From: Streptomyces sp. TLI_105
GTDB lineage: Bacteria; Actinomycetota; Actinomycetes; Streptomycetales; Streptomycetaceae
Direction: 5' to 3'
Assembly (NCBI RefSeq): GCF_900105415.1
Contig: NZ_FNSM01000001.1
Coordinates: 5,295,501-5,359,500 of the forward strand
Length of the DNA stretch: 64,000 bases
The notes under the pieces: generated by a model
The model's database searches: none
What the model was told of the DNA's origin: nothing
What the model saw: the letters and a program-made list of their open reading frames with translations, nothing else
Translations under genes and position numbers: made by a program
Shown: one piece after another, positions 7,828 through 16,699 of the stretch
Numbering within the stretch: the stretch's first letter is position 1
Layout of the letters: each line of letters opens with the position of its first letter

Positions 7828-10053
7828 ATGTCCAACGAGGGTCGTGGTCCCGCAGTGGTCGAAGGTGTCCTGGAGCGGATCACCTATGCCAACGAGGAGA
7901 CCGGGTACACGGTCGCCCGGGTCGACACCGGGCGGGGTGCCGGGGACCTGCTCACGGTGGTCGGGGCGCTGCTCGGCGCGCAGCCGGGGGAGTCGCTGCG
8001 GATGGAGGGCCGCTGGGGGTCGCATCCGCAGTACGGCAAGCAGTTCACCGTCGACAACTACACGACCGTCCTGCCCGCCACCATCCAGGGCATCCGGCGC
8101 TATCTCGGCTCCGGGCTGATCAAGGGCATCGGCCCCGTCTTCGCCGACCGCATCACGCAGCACTTCGGGCTCGACACCCTCGACATCCTCGAAGAGGCCC
8201 CCGCGCGCCTGATCGAGGTCCCCGGGCTCGGGCCCAAGCGGACCAAGAACATCACCGCGGCCTGGGAGGAACAGAAGGCGATCAAGGAGGTGATGGTCTT
8301 CCTCCAGGGCGTGGGGGTGTCGACCTCCATCGCCGTGCGGATCTACAAGAAGTACGGGGACGCGTCGATCTCGGTCGTGAGGAACCAGCCCTACCGCCTC
8401 GCCGCCGACGTGTGGGGCATCGGTTTCCTCACCGCCGACAAGATCGCCCAGGCCGTCGGCATCCCGCACGACAGCCCCGACCGGGTGAAGGCCGGCCTGC
8501 AGTACGCGCTGTCGCAGTCCAGCGACCAGGGGCACTGCTTCCTTCCCGAGGAGCGGCTCATCGCGGACGCCGTGAAGCTCCTCCAGGTCGACACCGGGCT
8601 CGTCATCGAGTGCCTCGGCGAGCTCGCCGAGGATCCCGAGGGGGTCGTACGGGAGACGGTGCCGGGGCCCGAGGGGACGCCCGTCACCGCCGTGTACCTG
8701 ATCCCGTTCCACCGGGCCGAGCTGTCCCTCGCCGGTCAGCTCCGGCGGCTCCTGCGGACCGAGGAGGACCGGATGCCGGGCTTCCGGGACGTGGCCTGGG
8801 ACAAGGCGCTGGCCTGGCTCGCGGACCGCACGGGGGCTTCCCTCGCGCCCGAACAGGAGGAGGCCGTCCGGCTCGCCCTCACCCGCAAGGTCGCCGTGCT
8901 CACCGGCGGCCCCGGCTGCGGGAAGTCCTTCACGGTCCGCTCGATCGTGGAGCTGGCCCGTGCCAAGAAGGCCAAGGTCGTGCTCGCCGCCCCCACCGGG
9001 CGGGCCGCCAAGCGGCTCGCCGAGCTGACCGGCGCCGAGGCCTCCACCGTGCACCGGCTCCTGGAGCTGAAGCCGGGCGGGGACGCGGCCTACGACCGGG
9101 ACCGGCCGCTCGACGCCGATCTGATCGTCGTCGACGAGGCCTCCATGCTCGACCTGCTCCTGGCGAACAAGCTGGTCAAGGCCGTGGCGCCGGGTGCCCA
9201 TCTGCTGCTGGTGGGGGACGTCGACCAGCTGCCGTCGGTCGGCGCGGGCGAGGTCCTCGGCGATCTGCTCTCCCCCGGCAGCCCCGTGCCGTCGGTGCGG
9301 CTGACCCGGATCTTCCGGCAGGCCCAGCAGTCCGGGGTGGTGGTCAACGCGCACCGGATCAACGCGGGCACCCCGCCGCAGACCCAGGGCCTGCCGGACT
9401 TCTTCCTCTTCGCCGAGGAGGAGACGGAGGACGCCGCCCGGGTCGCCGTGGACGTCGCGGCCCGGCGCATTCCGGCCAAGTTCGGCCTCGACCCGCGCCG
9501 GGACGTCCAGGTCCTCGCCCCCATGCACCGGGGCCCGGCGGGCGCGGGCTCGCTGAACGGGCTGCTCCAGCAGGCGATCACCCCGGCCCGCCCGGACCTG
9601 CCGGAGAAGCGGTTCGGCGGCCGGGTCTTCCGGGTCGGTGACAAGGTGACCCAGATTCGGAACAACTATGAGAAGGGGGCCAACGGGGTCTTCAACGGTA
9701 CGGTCGGCGTCGTCACGGCTTTGGACACCGTCGAGCAGCGGCTGACCGTGCGGACGGACGAGGACGAGGAGGTGCCGTACGACTTCGACGAGCTGGACGA
9801 ACTCGCCCACGCGTACGCGGTCACCATCCACCGCTCGCAGGGCAGCGAGTATCCGGCGGTGGTGATCCCGGTCACCATGAGCGCCTGGATGATGCTCCAG
9901 CGGAACCTGCTCTACACGGCCGTGACCCGGGCCCGGAAGCTGGTCGTCCTGGTCGGCTCCCGTCGGGCGATCGCCCAGGCGGTCCGTACGGTCTCGGCGG
10001 GCAGGCGCTTTACCGCACTCGCCCATCGGCTCACAGGGGACGCCCTCGTGTGA
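7828..10053 (+). CDS. recD2: RecD2-type SF1B DNA helicase
   Basis: About 741 residues. An N-terminal OB-like region is followed by helix-hairpin-helix segments (IPGLG-like VPGLGPKRT), then a full superfamily 1B motor: Walker A GGPGCGKS (about residue 360), APTGRAAKR, motif II VVDEAS (about 433), GDVDQLPSVG, and the C-terminal UvrD-like HRSQGSEYPAVVIPV and AVTRAR. RecD2 acts without RecBC as a 5'-3' helicase in repair and replication stress. The start is uncertain: ATG 7828 is where family homology begins but GGAGG is very close to it; ATG 7798 is an alternative. It is a single gene followed by citrate synthase. Confidence 0.9.
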   Translation: MSNEGRGPAVVEGVLERITYANEETGYTVARVDTGRGAGDLLTVVGALLGAQPGESLRMEGRWGSHPQYGKQFTVDNYTTVLPATIQGIRRYLGSGLIKGIGPVFADRITQHFGLDTLDILEEAPARLIEVPGLGPKRTKNITAAWEEQKAIKEVMVFLQGVGVSTSIAVRIYKKYGDASISVVRNQPYRLAADVWGIGFLTADKIAQAVGIPHDSPDRVKAGLQYALSQSSDQGHCFLPEERLIADAVKLLQVDTGLVIECLGELAEDPEGVVRETVPGPEGTPVTAVYLIPFHRAELSLAGQLRRLLRTEEDRMPGFRDVAWDKALAWLADRTGASLAPEQEEAVRLALTRKVAVLTGGPGCGKSFTVRSIVELARAKKAKVVLAAPTGRAAKRLAELTGAEASTVHRLLELKPGGDAAYDRDRPLDADLIVVDEASMLDLLLANKLVKAVAPGAHLLLVGDVDQLPSVGAGEVLGDLLSPGSPVPSVRLTRIFRQAQQSGVVVNAHRINAGTPPQTQGLPDFFLFAEEETEDAARVAVDVAARRIPAKFGLDPRRDVQVLAPMHRGPAGAGSLNGLLQQAITPARPDLPEKRFGGRVFRVGDKVTQIRNNYEKGANGVFNGTVGVVTALDTVEQRLTVRTDEDEEVPYDFDELDELAHAYAVTIHRSQGSEYPAVVIPVTMSAWMMLQRNLLYTAVTRARKLVVLVGSRRAIAQAVRTVSAGRRFTALAHRLTGDALV

Positions 10054-10106
10054 AAGATCACGGAGGGCTACCGGAACCGGGGCGAAGGGGGCAGGATATG
10101 AAGGTT

Positions 10107-10125
10107 GGCGGCACTGAGTGCCGCC
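10107..10125. other. Small hairpin between recD2 and citrate synthase
   Basis: GGCGGCAC and GTGCCGCC pair around a three-base loop, 54 bases after the recD2 stop. It could end recD2 transcription or sit in the citrate synthase leader. There is no T-run. Confidence 0.4.
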
Positions 10126-10232
10126 GAATGGCCCAATGAGCGACCCCGAGTGCACTCTCCTGAGCCAAATGGGGGATGGTAGAGACAGTCAGGGCACCTC
10201 GAAGAAGAGGCACTACGTCGGTGAGGGATGAC

Positions 10233-11522
10233 GTGAGCGACAACTCTGTAGTACTGCGGTACGCGGACGGTGAATACACCTACCCGGTGGTCGAGAGCAC
10301 CGTCGGCGACCAGGGCTTCGACATCGGCAAACTCCGAGCCCAGACCGGTCTGGTCACCCTGGACAGCGGATACGGCAACACCGCCGCCTATAAATCCGCC
10401 ATCACCTACCTCGACGGTGAGCAGGGCATTCTGCGGTACCGCGGCTACCCCATCGAGCAGCTGGCCGAGCGCTCCACCTTCCTTGAGGTGGCGTACCTGC
10501 TGATCAACGGTGAGCTGCCCAAGGTCGACGAGCTGTCGACCTTCAAGAACGAGATCACGCAGCACACGCTGGTCCACGAGGACGTCAAGAACTTCTTCCG
10601 CGGCTTCCCGCGGGACGCCCACCCGATGGCCATGCTGTCCTCGGTGGTCTCCGCGCTGTCCACCTTCTACCAGGACAGCCACAACCCGTTCGACGAGCAG
10701 CAGCGTCACCTCTCCACGATCCGGCTGCTCGCCAAGCTTCCGACGATCGCGGCGTACGCGTACAAGAAGTCGATCGGTCACCCGTTCGTCTACCCGCGCA
10801 ACGACCTCGGCTACGTCGAGAACTTCCTGCGCATGACCTTCTCGGTCCCCGCACAGGAGTACGACCTCGACCCGGTCGTCGTCTCCGCGCTCGACAAGCT
10901 GCTGATCCTGCACGCGGACCACGAGCAGAACTGCTCGACCTCCACCGTGCGTCTGGTCGGCTCCTCGCAGGCGAACATGTTCGCCTCGATCTCCGCCGGC
11001 ATCTCGGCCCTGTGGGGTCCCCTGCACGGCGGCGCCAACCAGTCGGTCCTGGAGATGCTGGAAGGCATCCAGGCCAACGGCGGCGACGTCGACTCCTTCA
11101 TCCGCAAGGTGAAGAACAAGGAGGACGGCGTCCGCCTGATGGGCTTCGGCCACCGGGTGTACAAGTCCTTCGACCCGCGCGCCAAGATCATCAAGGCGGC
11201 GGCGCACGATGTCCTCTCGGCCCTCGGCAAGTCCGACGAGCTGCTCGACATCGCGCTCAAGCTGGAGGAGCACGCGCTCTCCGACGAGTACTTCGTCTCG
11301 CGCAACCTCTACCCGAACGTGGACTTCTACACGGGTCTCATCTACCGCGCGATGGGCTTCCCGACCGAGATGTTCACGGTCCTCTTCGCCCTCGGCCGGC
11401 TCCCGGGCTGGATCGCCCAGTGGCACGAGATGATCAAGGAGCCGGGCTCCCGCATCGGCCGCCCGCGCCAGATCTACACGGGTGAGGTCCTCCGCGACTT
11501 CGTCCCGGTCGAGGCTCGCTAG
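10233..11522 (+). CDS. gltA: Citrate synthase (type II)
   Basis: 429 residues, full length for a hexameric type II citrate synthase. It condenses acetyl-CoA with oxaloacetate at the entry of the TCA cycle. Conserved blocks: the N-terminal SGYGNTAAYKSAITYLDG, YPIEQLAE, HADHEQNCSTSTVRLVGSS with the active-site His, PLHGGANQ, MGFGHRVYK with the second catalytic His, and FYTGLIYRAMGFP. The GTG at 10233 (VSDNSVVLRYADG) fits the Streptomyces family N-terminus; the longer in-frame extension from 10176 lacks homology. A hairpin terminator follows. The gene is called citA in Streptomyces literature. Confidence 0.95.
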   Translation: MSDNSVVLRYADGEYTYPVVESTVGDQGFDIGKLRAQTGLVTLDSGYGNTAAYKSAITYLDGEQGILRYRGYPIEQLAERSTFLEVAYLLINGELPKVDELSTFKNEITQHTLVHEDVKNFFRGFPRDAHPMAMLSSVVSALSTFYQDSHNPFDEQQRHLSTIRLLAKLPTIAAYAYKKSIGHPFVYPRNDLGYVENFLRMTFSVPAQEYDLDPVVVSALDKLLILHADHEQNCSTSTVRLVGSSQANMFASISAGISALWGPLHGGANQSVLEMLEGIQANGGDVDSFIRKVKNKEDGVRLMGFGHRVYKSFDPRAKIIKAAAHDVLSALGKSDELLDIALKLEEHALSDEYFVSRNLYPNVDFYTGLIYRAMGFPTEMFTVLFALGRLPGWIAQWHEMIKEPGSRIGRPRQIYTGEVLRDFVPVEAR

Positions 11523-11558
11523 TCGCCAGCCGCTAGTCGCGGTCGTACGCGCAAGCGA

Positions 11559-11607
11559 AAAGCGCCCCGCCACCGATCCCCCCACGGGTCGGCGAGCGGG
11601 GCGCTTT
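11559..11607 (+). terminator. Citrate synthase terminator
   Basis: AAAGCGCCCCGC (11559-11570) pairs perfectly with GCGGGGCGCTTT (11596-11607), enclosing a smaller GC-rich stem. It begins about 35 bases after the citrate synthase stop. Confidence 0.8.
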
Positions 11608-11734
11608 CCATATCCCGGTGCGGATTCCCCCCACGGGATCCGGGCCGGGCGTCCGACGCGCGGTCTGCCGGGGTACGTACGGGAGGGCCGCTCAAAGCTC
11701 CCCGGTGCACGTGCCCCGGCCGCGCTTGCCTGGG

Positions 11735-11771
11735 ACGTCCCCCAAGACATCCCATGAACGTCCCCCAAGAC
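11735..11771. repeat. Short direct repeats in the gltA-copA gap
   Basis: ACGTCCCCCAAGAC occurs twice (11735-11748 and 11758-11771). The second copy is also an inverted repeat (GAACGTC...GACGTTC). The rest of the 360-base gap downstream of citrate synthase and copA holds no recognisable gene; a GATCTAGATC palindrome lies near 11833. Role unknown. Confidence 0.5.
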
Positions 11772-11879
11772 GTTCTTGGCATCGCCCACTTAGACTCGCG
11801 AACAGCCCAGATGGTTACCCCCCAATATCTGTGATCTAGATCTCTTTGTGAAGGTCCTGTGCGTCAGACGTAAGCGATT

Positions 11880-14075
11880 TCACTTGAACCGGCGCAGTCG
11901 CAGGCTGTTGGAAACGACGAACACGGACGAAAAGGCCATGGCCAGGCCCGCGATCATCGGGTTGAGGAGTCCGGCCGCCGCCAGGGGGAGCGCGGCGAGG
12001 TTGTAGCCGAAGGCCCAGCCCAGGTTTCCCCGGATCGTCGCCAGGGTCCGCCGGGCCAGCCGGATGGCGTCCGCCGCGACCCGCAGGTCGCCCCGGACCA
12101 GCGTCAGGTCGCTCGCCTCGATGGCCGCGTCGGTGCCCGTCCCCATCGCGAGCCCGAGGTCGGCCGTGGCGAGCGCGGCGGCGTCGTTCACCCCGTCGCC
12201 CACCATCGCGACCGTACGGCCCTCCGCCCGGAGCCGCCGGACCACCTCGGCCTTCTCCTCGGGCAGCACCTCCGCGATCACCTCGTCGATGCCCACCTCG
12301 GCCGCCACCGCCTCCGCGACCGCCCGGTGGTCCCCGGTGAGCAGCACCGGCCGCAGCCCCAGGGCCCGCAGCCGGGCGACCGCCTCGGCGCTGGTGTCCT
12401 TGAGGGTGTCGGCGACGGTCAGGGTGCCCCGGGCCACCCCGTCCCAGGCGACGTGGACGGCGCCGGGCTCCGTCGCGGCGGGGGCCTCGACGCCCTCGGC
12501 CGCGAGCAGGGCGGCGCGCCCGACGAGGACGAGCCGGCCGTCGACGGAGCCGCGCACGCCGAGGCCGGGCACGTTCTCGAAGGTCTTCGGCGTGGGGAGC
12601 TCCCCGCAGCGCTCGGCGGCGCCGGCGGCGATCGCGCGGGCGACCGGGTGCTCGGAGGAGTGCTCCAGGGCGCCCGCGAGGCGCAGCAGCTCGGTCTCGT
12701 CGGCGGAGTCGGTGCCGTACCGTCCGCCGTGCACGTGCACGCCGGTCAGCCGCATGCGGCCGGTGGTGACCGTCCCGGTCTTGTCGAGGACGACCGTGTC
12801 GACGCGGCGGGTGGACTCCAGGACCTCGGGGCCCTTGATGAGGATGCCGAGCTGGGCGCCGCGCCCGGTGCCGACCATGAGGGCGGTCGGGGTGGCGAGG
12901 CCCAGGGCGCAGGGGCAGGCGATGATCAGGACGGCGACGGCGGCGGTGAAGGAGGCGGTGGCGTCGTCCGTCACGAGGAGCCAGGTCACGAGGGTGGCGA
13001 GGGCGATGAGGAGGACCGCCGGGACGAAGACGGCGGAGATCCGGTCGGCGAGCCGCTGCACCTCGGCCTTGCCGCTCTGGGCCTCCTCGACGAGCTTCGC
13101 CATCCGCGCCAGCTGGGTGTCCGCGCCGACCCGGGTGGCCTCGACGACGAGCCGGCCCGAGACGTTGACGCAGCCACCGGTGACGGCGGAGCCGGGGGCG
13201 ACGTCCAGGGGCAGCGACTCGCCGGTGAGCAGGGAGGCGTCGACGGCGGAGCGGCCCTCGACGACGGCGCCGTCGGTGGCGATCTTCTCCCCGGGGCGTG
13301 CGACGAAGAGGTCGCCGGCCCGGAGGCCGCCGACCGGGATCCGTACCTCCGTGCCCGCGCGCAGGACCGCCACGTCCTTGGCGCCGAGCTCCATCAGGGC
13401 CCGCAGCGCGGAGCCGGCCTTCCGCTTGGCGCGGGCCTCCAGGTAGCGGCCGAGGAGGATGAAGGTGACGACCCCGGCGGCGACCTCCAGGTAGATCGCG
13501 GAGGAGGCGTGGGCGCGGTCGGCGGTGAGGTCGAAGCCGTGCCGCATGCCGGGCATGCCGGCGTCGCCGAGGAAGAGGGCCCAGAGGGACCAGCCGTACG
13601 CGGCCAGGGTGCCGACCGAGACGAGGGTGTCCATGGTGGCGGCGCCGTGCCGGAGGTTGGTCCAGGCGGCCCGGTGGAAGGGCAGTCCGCCCCAGACGAC
13701 GACGGGGGAGGCGAGGGTGAGCGAGAGCCACTGCCAGTCGTCGAACTGGAGCGAGGGGACCATGGCGAGCAGGACCACGGGCGCCGCGAGGAGCGCGGAG
13801 ACGGTGAGCCGCTGCCGGAGGGAGGCGAGCTCGGGGTCCTCCGGCTCGTCCACCGGCGGGGCGGGTTCCTCGGCGGTGTAGCCCGTCTTCACGACGGTGG
13901 CGATCAGCTCGTCGACGCCGACGTCCGGCGCGTGCTCGACGCGCGCCTTCTCGGTGGCGTAGTTGACGGTGGCGGTGACGCCGTCCATCCGGTTGAGCTT
14001 CTTCTCGACGCGGGCGGCGCAGGAGGCGCAGGTCATCCCGCCGATCGTCAGCTCGGTGACGGTGGTGCTTGGCAT
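11880..14075 (-). CDS. copA: Copper-exporting P1B-type ATPase
   Basis: 731 residues. One N-terminal heavy-metal domain carries GMTCASC (residues 13-19). It is followed by eight predicted helices, the TGES actuator motif, the transmembrane copper site CPC (ACPCALG, about 386-388), the phosphorylation motif DKTGT (about 431), SSEHPVA with the nucleotide-binding His-Pro, and GDGVND. It pumps Cu(I) out across the membrane, driven by ATP. On the minus strand it lies downstream of copZ, but an IS607-type element now separates them by about 2.3 kb, so it may have lost the CsoR-controlled promoter. An 11-bp hairpin lies in its leader at 14096. Confidence 0.93.
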   Translation of the reverse strand: MPSTTVTELTIGGMTCASCAARVEKKLNRMDGVTATVNYATEKARVEHAPDVGVDELIATVVKTGYTAEEPAPPVDEPEDPELASLRQRLTVSALLAAPVVLLAMVPSLQFDDWQWLSLTLASPVVVWGGLPFHRAAWTNLRHGAATMDTLVSVGTLAAYGWSLWALFLGDAGMPGMRHGFDLTADRAHASSAIYLEVAAGVVTFILLGRYLEARAKRKAGSALRALMELGAKDVAVLRAGTEVRIPVGGLRAGDLFVARPGEKIATDGAVVEGRSAVDASLLTGESLPLDVAPGSAVTGGCVNVSGRLVVEATRVGADTQLARMAKLVEEAQSGKAEVQRLADRISAVFVPAVLLIALATLVTWLLVTDDATASFTAAVAVLIIACPCALGLATPTALMVGTGRGAQLGILIKGPEVLESTRRVDTVVLDKTGTVTTGRMRLTGVHVHGGRYGTDSADETELLRLAGALEHSSEHPVARAIAAGAAERCGELPTPKTFENVPGLGVRGSVDGRLVLVGRAALLAAEGVEAPAATEPGAVHVAWDGVARGTLTVADTLKDTSAEAVARLRALGLRPVLLTGDHRAVAEAVAAEVGIDEVIAEVLPEEKAEVVRRLRAEGRTVAMVGDGVNDAAALATADLGLAMGTGTDAAIEASDLTLVRGDLRVAADAIRLARRTLATIRGNLGWAFGYNLAALPLAAAGLLNPMIAGLAMAFSSVFVVSNSLRLRRFK

Positions 14076-14095
14076 GTGCGGGTTCCAAAGGGGAG

Positions 14096-14126
14096 CAGGG
14101 CCGTACGAGGTAACGGTACGGCCCTG
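14096..14126. other. Hairpin in the copA leader
   Basis: An 11-bp perfect stem (CAGGGCCGTAC with GTACGGCCCTG) around a nine-base loop, 20 bases upstream of the copA start and just inside the old copZ-copA spacer. It could be an intercistronic processing or attenuation structure of the original operon. There is no T-run on either strand. Confidence 0.55.
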
Positions 14127-14159
14127 CGACGCCTGTTCGGCGGGGGTCTCTACCTGCTA

Positions 14160-16420
14160 GCCCTTGAAGTCGGGTGAGTGAGCGTAACCATGTATGAGTG
14201 AGTGTCGTTGTCAGAGCGTGAATCTGACGGAATGGGCGAAGACGCAGGGCGTGCATCCGCAGACCGCGTATCGCTGGTTCCGTGAGGGGACGTTGCCGGT
14301 ACCGGCTCAGCGGGTCGGACCGCGTACGATTTTGGTGAACATCGACGCGAACACCACGCCCGAGGTCATCGGTGGTTTGGGCCTGTATGCCCGCGTGTCC
14401 GCGCACGACCAGAAGGGCGACCTTGAGCGTCAGGTCGCGCGGCTGTCGGCGTGGGCCGCCAAGACCGGCAGCAAGGTGGTGCGGGTCGAAGCCGAGATCG
14501 CATCCGGGATGAACGGTTGCCGTTCCAAGGCCCGGCGTCTGCTGGCCGACCCGGCGGTGACCACGGTCGTGGTCGAGCACAAGGACCGGCTCGGCCGGAT
14601 GAACGTCGAGCTTGTCGAGGCCGCCTTGTCGGCGACGGGCCGTCGGCTACTGGTGCTGGACGACGGCGAGGTCGAGGACGACCTGGTGCGGGACATGGTG
14701 GAGATGCTGACCTCGTTCTGCGCCCGCCGGTACGGGCGCAGATCGGCGAAGAACCGCGCCCGCAAGGCGCTGCAGGCCGCCGAGCATGGCTGACCTGCGC
14801 CCGATCGCCCCGCCGTTCGTCGCGCTCGGGCCATCCGGTGTGGCGATTCGCGACCGCCTCAAGGGCCTGGCACTCGCCGATGAGAAGGTGCTGCGACTGG
14901 TAGGCGCGCATCTCGGGTCGCTTGCCTCCCGCGATCTCAAGGCCCGGTGCGCGGACGGCCTGGAACACTGCACGGACACGTGGGCGGCCCGGAAGAAGAG
15001 CCTGACCTCTGAGTCGTCGTCCCGCTGGGCGGGGGCGATCACCAAGGCGACGCACGACCAGTGGGCCTTGTCCCGCCGCTGCCAGCTCGCGCACATCCAG
15101 GGCCTGGAAGCAGGCCTCGCGACGATTCGGCACCGTCTGTCCCAGCCCCTGGGGCAGAAGGGCACCAAGAAGGCTCCGGGCGGGTACCGCTCGAAGCACG
15201 AGTGGTTCCACAAGGCCCGTCGCCTGCATGTCCTGGAAGAACGTCTTGAGCGGGAGCGAGCCGACCGCGAAGAGGGCGTCGTGCATGTCGTGCGGGGCGG
15301 CAAGCGCCTTGCGGGCAACCGTCACCACCTCGATGCCGCGCGGCTCACCGAGGCCGAATGGCGTCAGCGGTGGGAGGTCGAGCGCTGGTTCCTCCAGGCC
15401 GACGGCGAGTCCGGCAAGCGCTTCGGGAACGAAACCCTCCGAGTTGCCCCGGACGGCGAGGTGTCCATCAAGCTCCCGGCCCCCCTCACGCACCTGGCCA
15501 ATGCCAAGCACGGCCGGTACATCCTCGGCGCGAAGGTGCGCTTCCCCCACCGGGGACAGGAGTGGGCCGACCGTGTGGAAGCCAACCGTGCCGTGGCCTA
15601 CCGCATCCACTACGACGTGCAGCGCGCACGCTGGTACCTGACCGCGTCCTGGACGTTTCCGGTCACTCAGACGGTCCCGATCGAGACCGCCCTGGCTGAC
15701 GGCGTGATCGGCGTGGACACCAACGCCGATCACCTTGCGGCCTGGCGCCTCGACACCCATGGCAACCCGACCGGGCAGCCCCGCCGCTTCTCCTACGACC
15801 TCAGCGGGTCGGCCGACCACCGCGACGCCCAGGTCCGCCATGCCCTGTCCCGGCTGCTGAACTGGGCCAAGACCTGCGGCGTGAAGGCCATCGCGGTCGA
15901 AGACCTCGACTTCGCCGCGGAGAAGACCAGGGAGAAGCACGGACGCAAGCGCCGGTTCCGGCGGCTCGTCTCCGGCATGCCCACCGGCAGGCTCCGCGCT
16001 CGCTTGACATCGATGGCCGACGCCACCGGCATCGCGATCATCGCCGTCGATCCGGCCTACACCAGCAAGTGGGGCGCTCAGCAATGGCAAAAGCCCCTCA
16101 CCGGCAAGACCCGTAAGAGGACCCGTCACGATGCGGCGAGCATCGCGATCGGGCGACGCGCCCAGGGACACCCGATCCGGCGACGGACGGCACCGCCCCG
16201 CGATGACCAGAGCGATCGTCGCGGGCATCGGACCGTCCAGGCCGGACCGGAAGCCCCTGGGCGTGAGGAACCCCGCCCCCGCATTCCCGGACCACGGACA
16301 CGATCCGTGCCGCCGGACGCGGGCAGTACGCGGGCGACCAGGACACCCAAAACCGTTCGGGGTGTCCGCAGTGACCAGGCATGGGTCCAAGACCCACTCC
16401 TGCTCACTGATCAGGAACGG
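14160..16420 (+). mobile_element. IS607-type insertion sequence
   Basis: A serine-recombinase tnpA and an overlapping tnpB sit as one plus-strand unit between copA and copZ, both minus strand. The left boundary falls in 14127-14193 and the right boundary within a few bases of the copZ stop codon (16421). IS607 elements have no terminal inverted repeats and make no target duplication, so ends are approximate. Confidence 0.8.
14194..14793 (+). CDS. tnpA: IS607-family serine recombinase (transposase A)
   Basis: 199 residues. An N-terminal MerR-like helix-turn-helix (NLTEWAKTQGVHPQTAYRWF) is joined to a serine resolvase catalytic domain. The nucleophile Ser is in GLYARVSAHDQ, with the conserved Gln/Arg-rich segment EHKDRLGRMNVELVEAAL. 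A DNA-binding domain N-terminal to the catalytic domain is the defining order of IS607 TnpA. It moves the element through a circular intermediate. All expected motifs are intact. Its end overlaps the start of tnpB by eight bases. Confidence 0.9.
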   Translation: MSECRCQSVNLTEWAKTQGVHPQTAYRWFREGTLPVPAQRVGPRTILVNIDANTTPEVIGGLGLYARVSAHDQKGDLERQVARLSAWAAKTGSKVVRVEAEIASGMNGCRSKARRLLADPAVTTVVVEHKDRLGRMNVELVEAALSATGRRLLVLDDGEVEDDLVRDMVEMLTSFCARRYGRRSAKNRARKALQAAEHG

Positions 16421-16699
16421 TCAGACCAGCTCGTAGCCGGCCTCGTCCACGGCGGCGGCGACGGCCTCGCGGTCGAGGGCGGTGTCGGAGACGACGGTGA
16501 CCTCGCCGGTCTTGGCGACGGCGGTGACGGAGGAGACGCCGGGGATCGCGGAGATCTCGCTGGAGACCGCGCCCTCGCAGTGGCCGCAGGTCATGCCCTT
16601 GACCTGGTAGACGGTGGTGAGTTCGGTCTTCGTCTCTGCGGACATGGCGCTCTCCTCCTGGGGATTCAGGGTCTTACGGTACCGAGGCTATACCCCTAG
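14786..16699 (+). CDS. tnpB: IS607-associated TnpB-like RuvC nuclease, reading through the element end
   Basis: 637 residues as read. RuvC residues are visible in order: VIGVDTNADHL (Asp), AIAVEDLDF (Glu) and RHDAASIAIG (Asp). The usual CxxC zinc ribbon after YTSKW is absent (AYTSKWGAQQWQKP). TnpB family proteins are RNA-guided nucleases that help element retention. Family-like sequence ends near VQDPLLLTDQERS at the element boundary. The frame then continues antisense through copZ and stops only at the TAG in the centre of the CsoR operator (16697-16699), so about 93 C-terminal residues are probably an artefact of the insertion site. The ATG overlaps the tnpA end. Confidence 0.82.
   Translation: MADLRPIAPPFVALGPSGVAIRDRLKGLALADEKVLRLVGAHLGSLASRDLKARCADGLEHCTDTWAARKKSLTSESSSRWAGAITKATHDQWALSRRCQLAHIQGLEAGLATIRHRLSQPLGQKGTKKAPGGYRSKHEWFHKARRLHVLEERLERERADREEGVVHVVRGGKRLAGNRHHLDAARLTEAEWRQRWEVERWFLQADGESGKRFGNETLRVAPDGEVSIKLPAPLTHLANAKHGRYILGAKVRFPHRGQEWADRVEANRAVAYRIHYDVQRARWYLTASWTFPVTQTVPIETALADGVIGVDTNADHLAAWRLDTHGNPTGQPRRFSYDLSGSADHRDAQVRHALSRLLNWAKTCGVKAIAVEDLDFAAEKTREKHGRKRRFRRLVSGMPTGRLRARLTSMADATGIAIIAVDPAYTSKWGAQQWQKPLTGKTRKRTRHDAASIAIGRRAQGHPIRRRTAPPRDDQSDRRGHRTVQAGPEAPGREEPRPRIPGPRTRSVPPDAGSTRATRTPKTVRGVRSDQAWVQDPLLLTDQERSDQLVAGLVHGGGDGLAVEGGVGDDGDLAGLGDGGDGGDAGDRGDLAGDRALAVAAGHALDLVDGGEFGLRLCGHGALLLGIQGLTVPRLYP
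16421..16645 (-). CDS. copZ: Copper chaperone (heavy-metal-associated domain)
   Basis: 74 residues forming one HMA domain. The metal-binding motif is GMTCGHC near residue 17-23, followed by the expected EGAVSSEISAIPGVSSVTA and C-terminal VDEAGYELV. CopZ delivers Cu(I) to CopA. It is the first gene of the copper operon on the minus strand, with a perfect CsoR box 44 bases upstream. Its stop codon abuts the IS607-type element, so the protein is intact but it is now cut off from copA. Confidence 0.92.
   Translation of the reverse strand: MSAETKTELTTVYQVKGMTCGHCEGAVSSEISAIPGVSSVTAVAKTGEVTVVSDTALDREAVAAAVDEAGYELV

Noticed and set aside
7384..10155. A 923-codon open frame on the minus strand opposite recD2
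   Set aside because: It is the mirror frame of a GC-rich gene; it has no homology-like motifs and is full of low-complexity Gly/Arg/Asp, while the plus frame carries complete helicase motifs.
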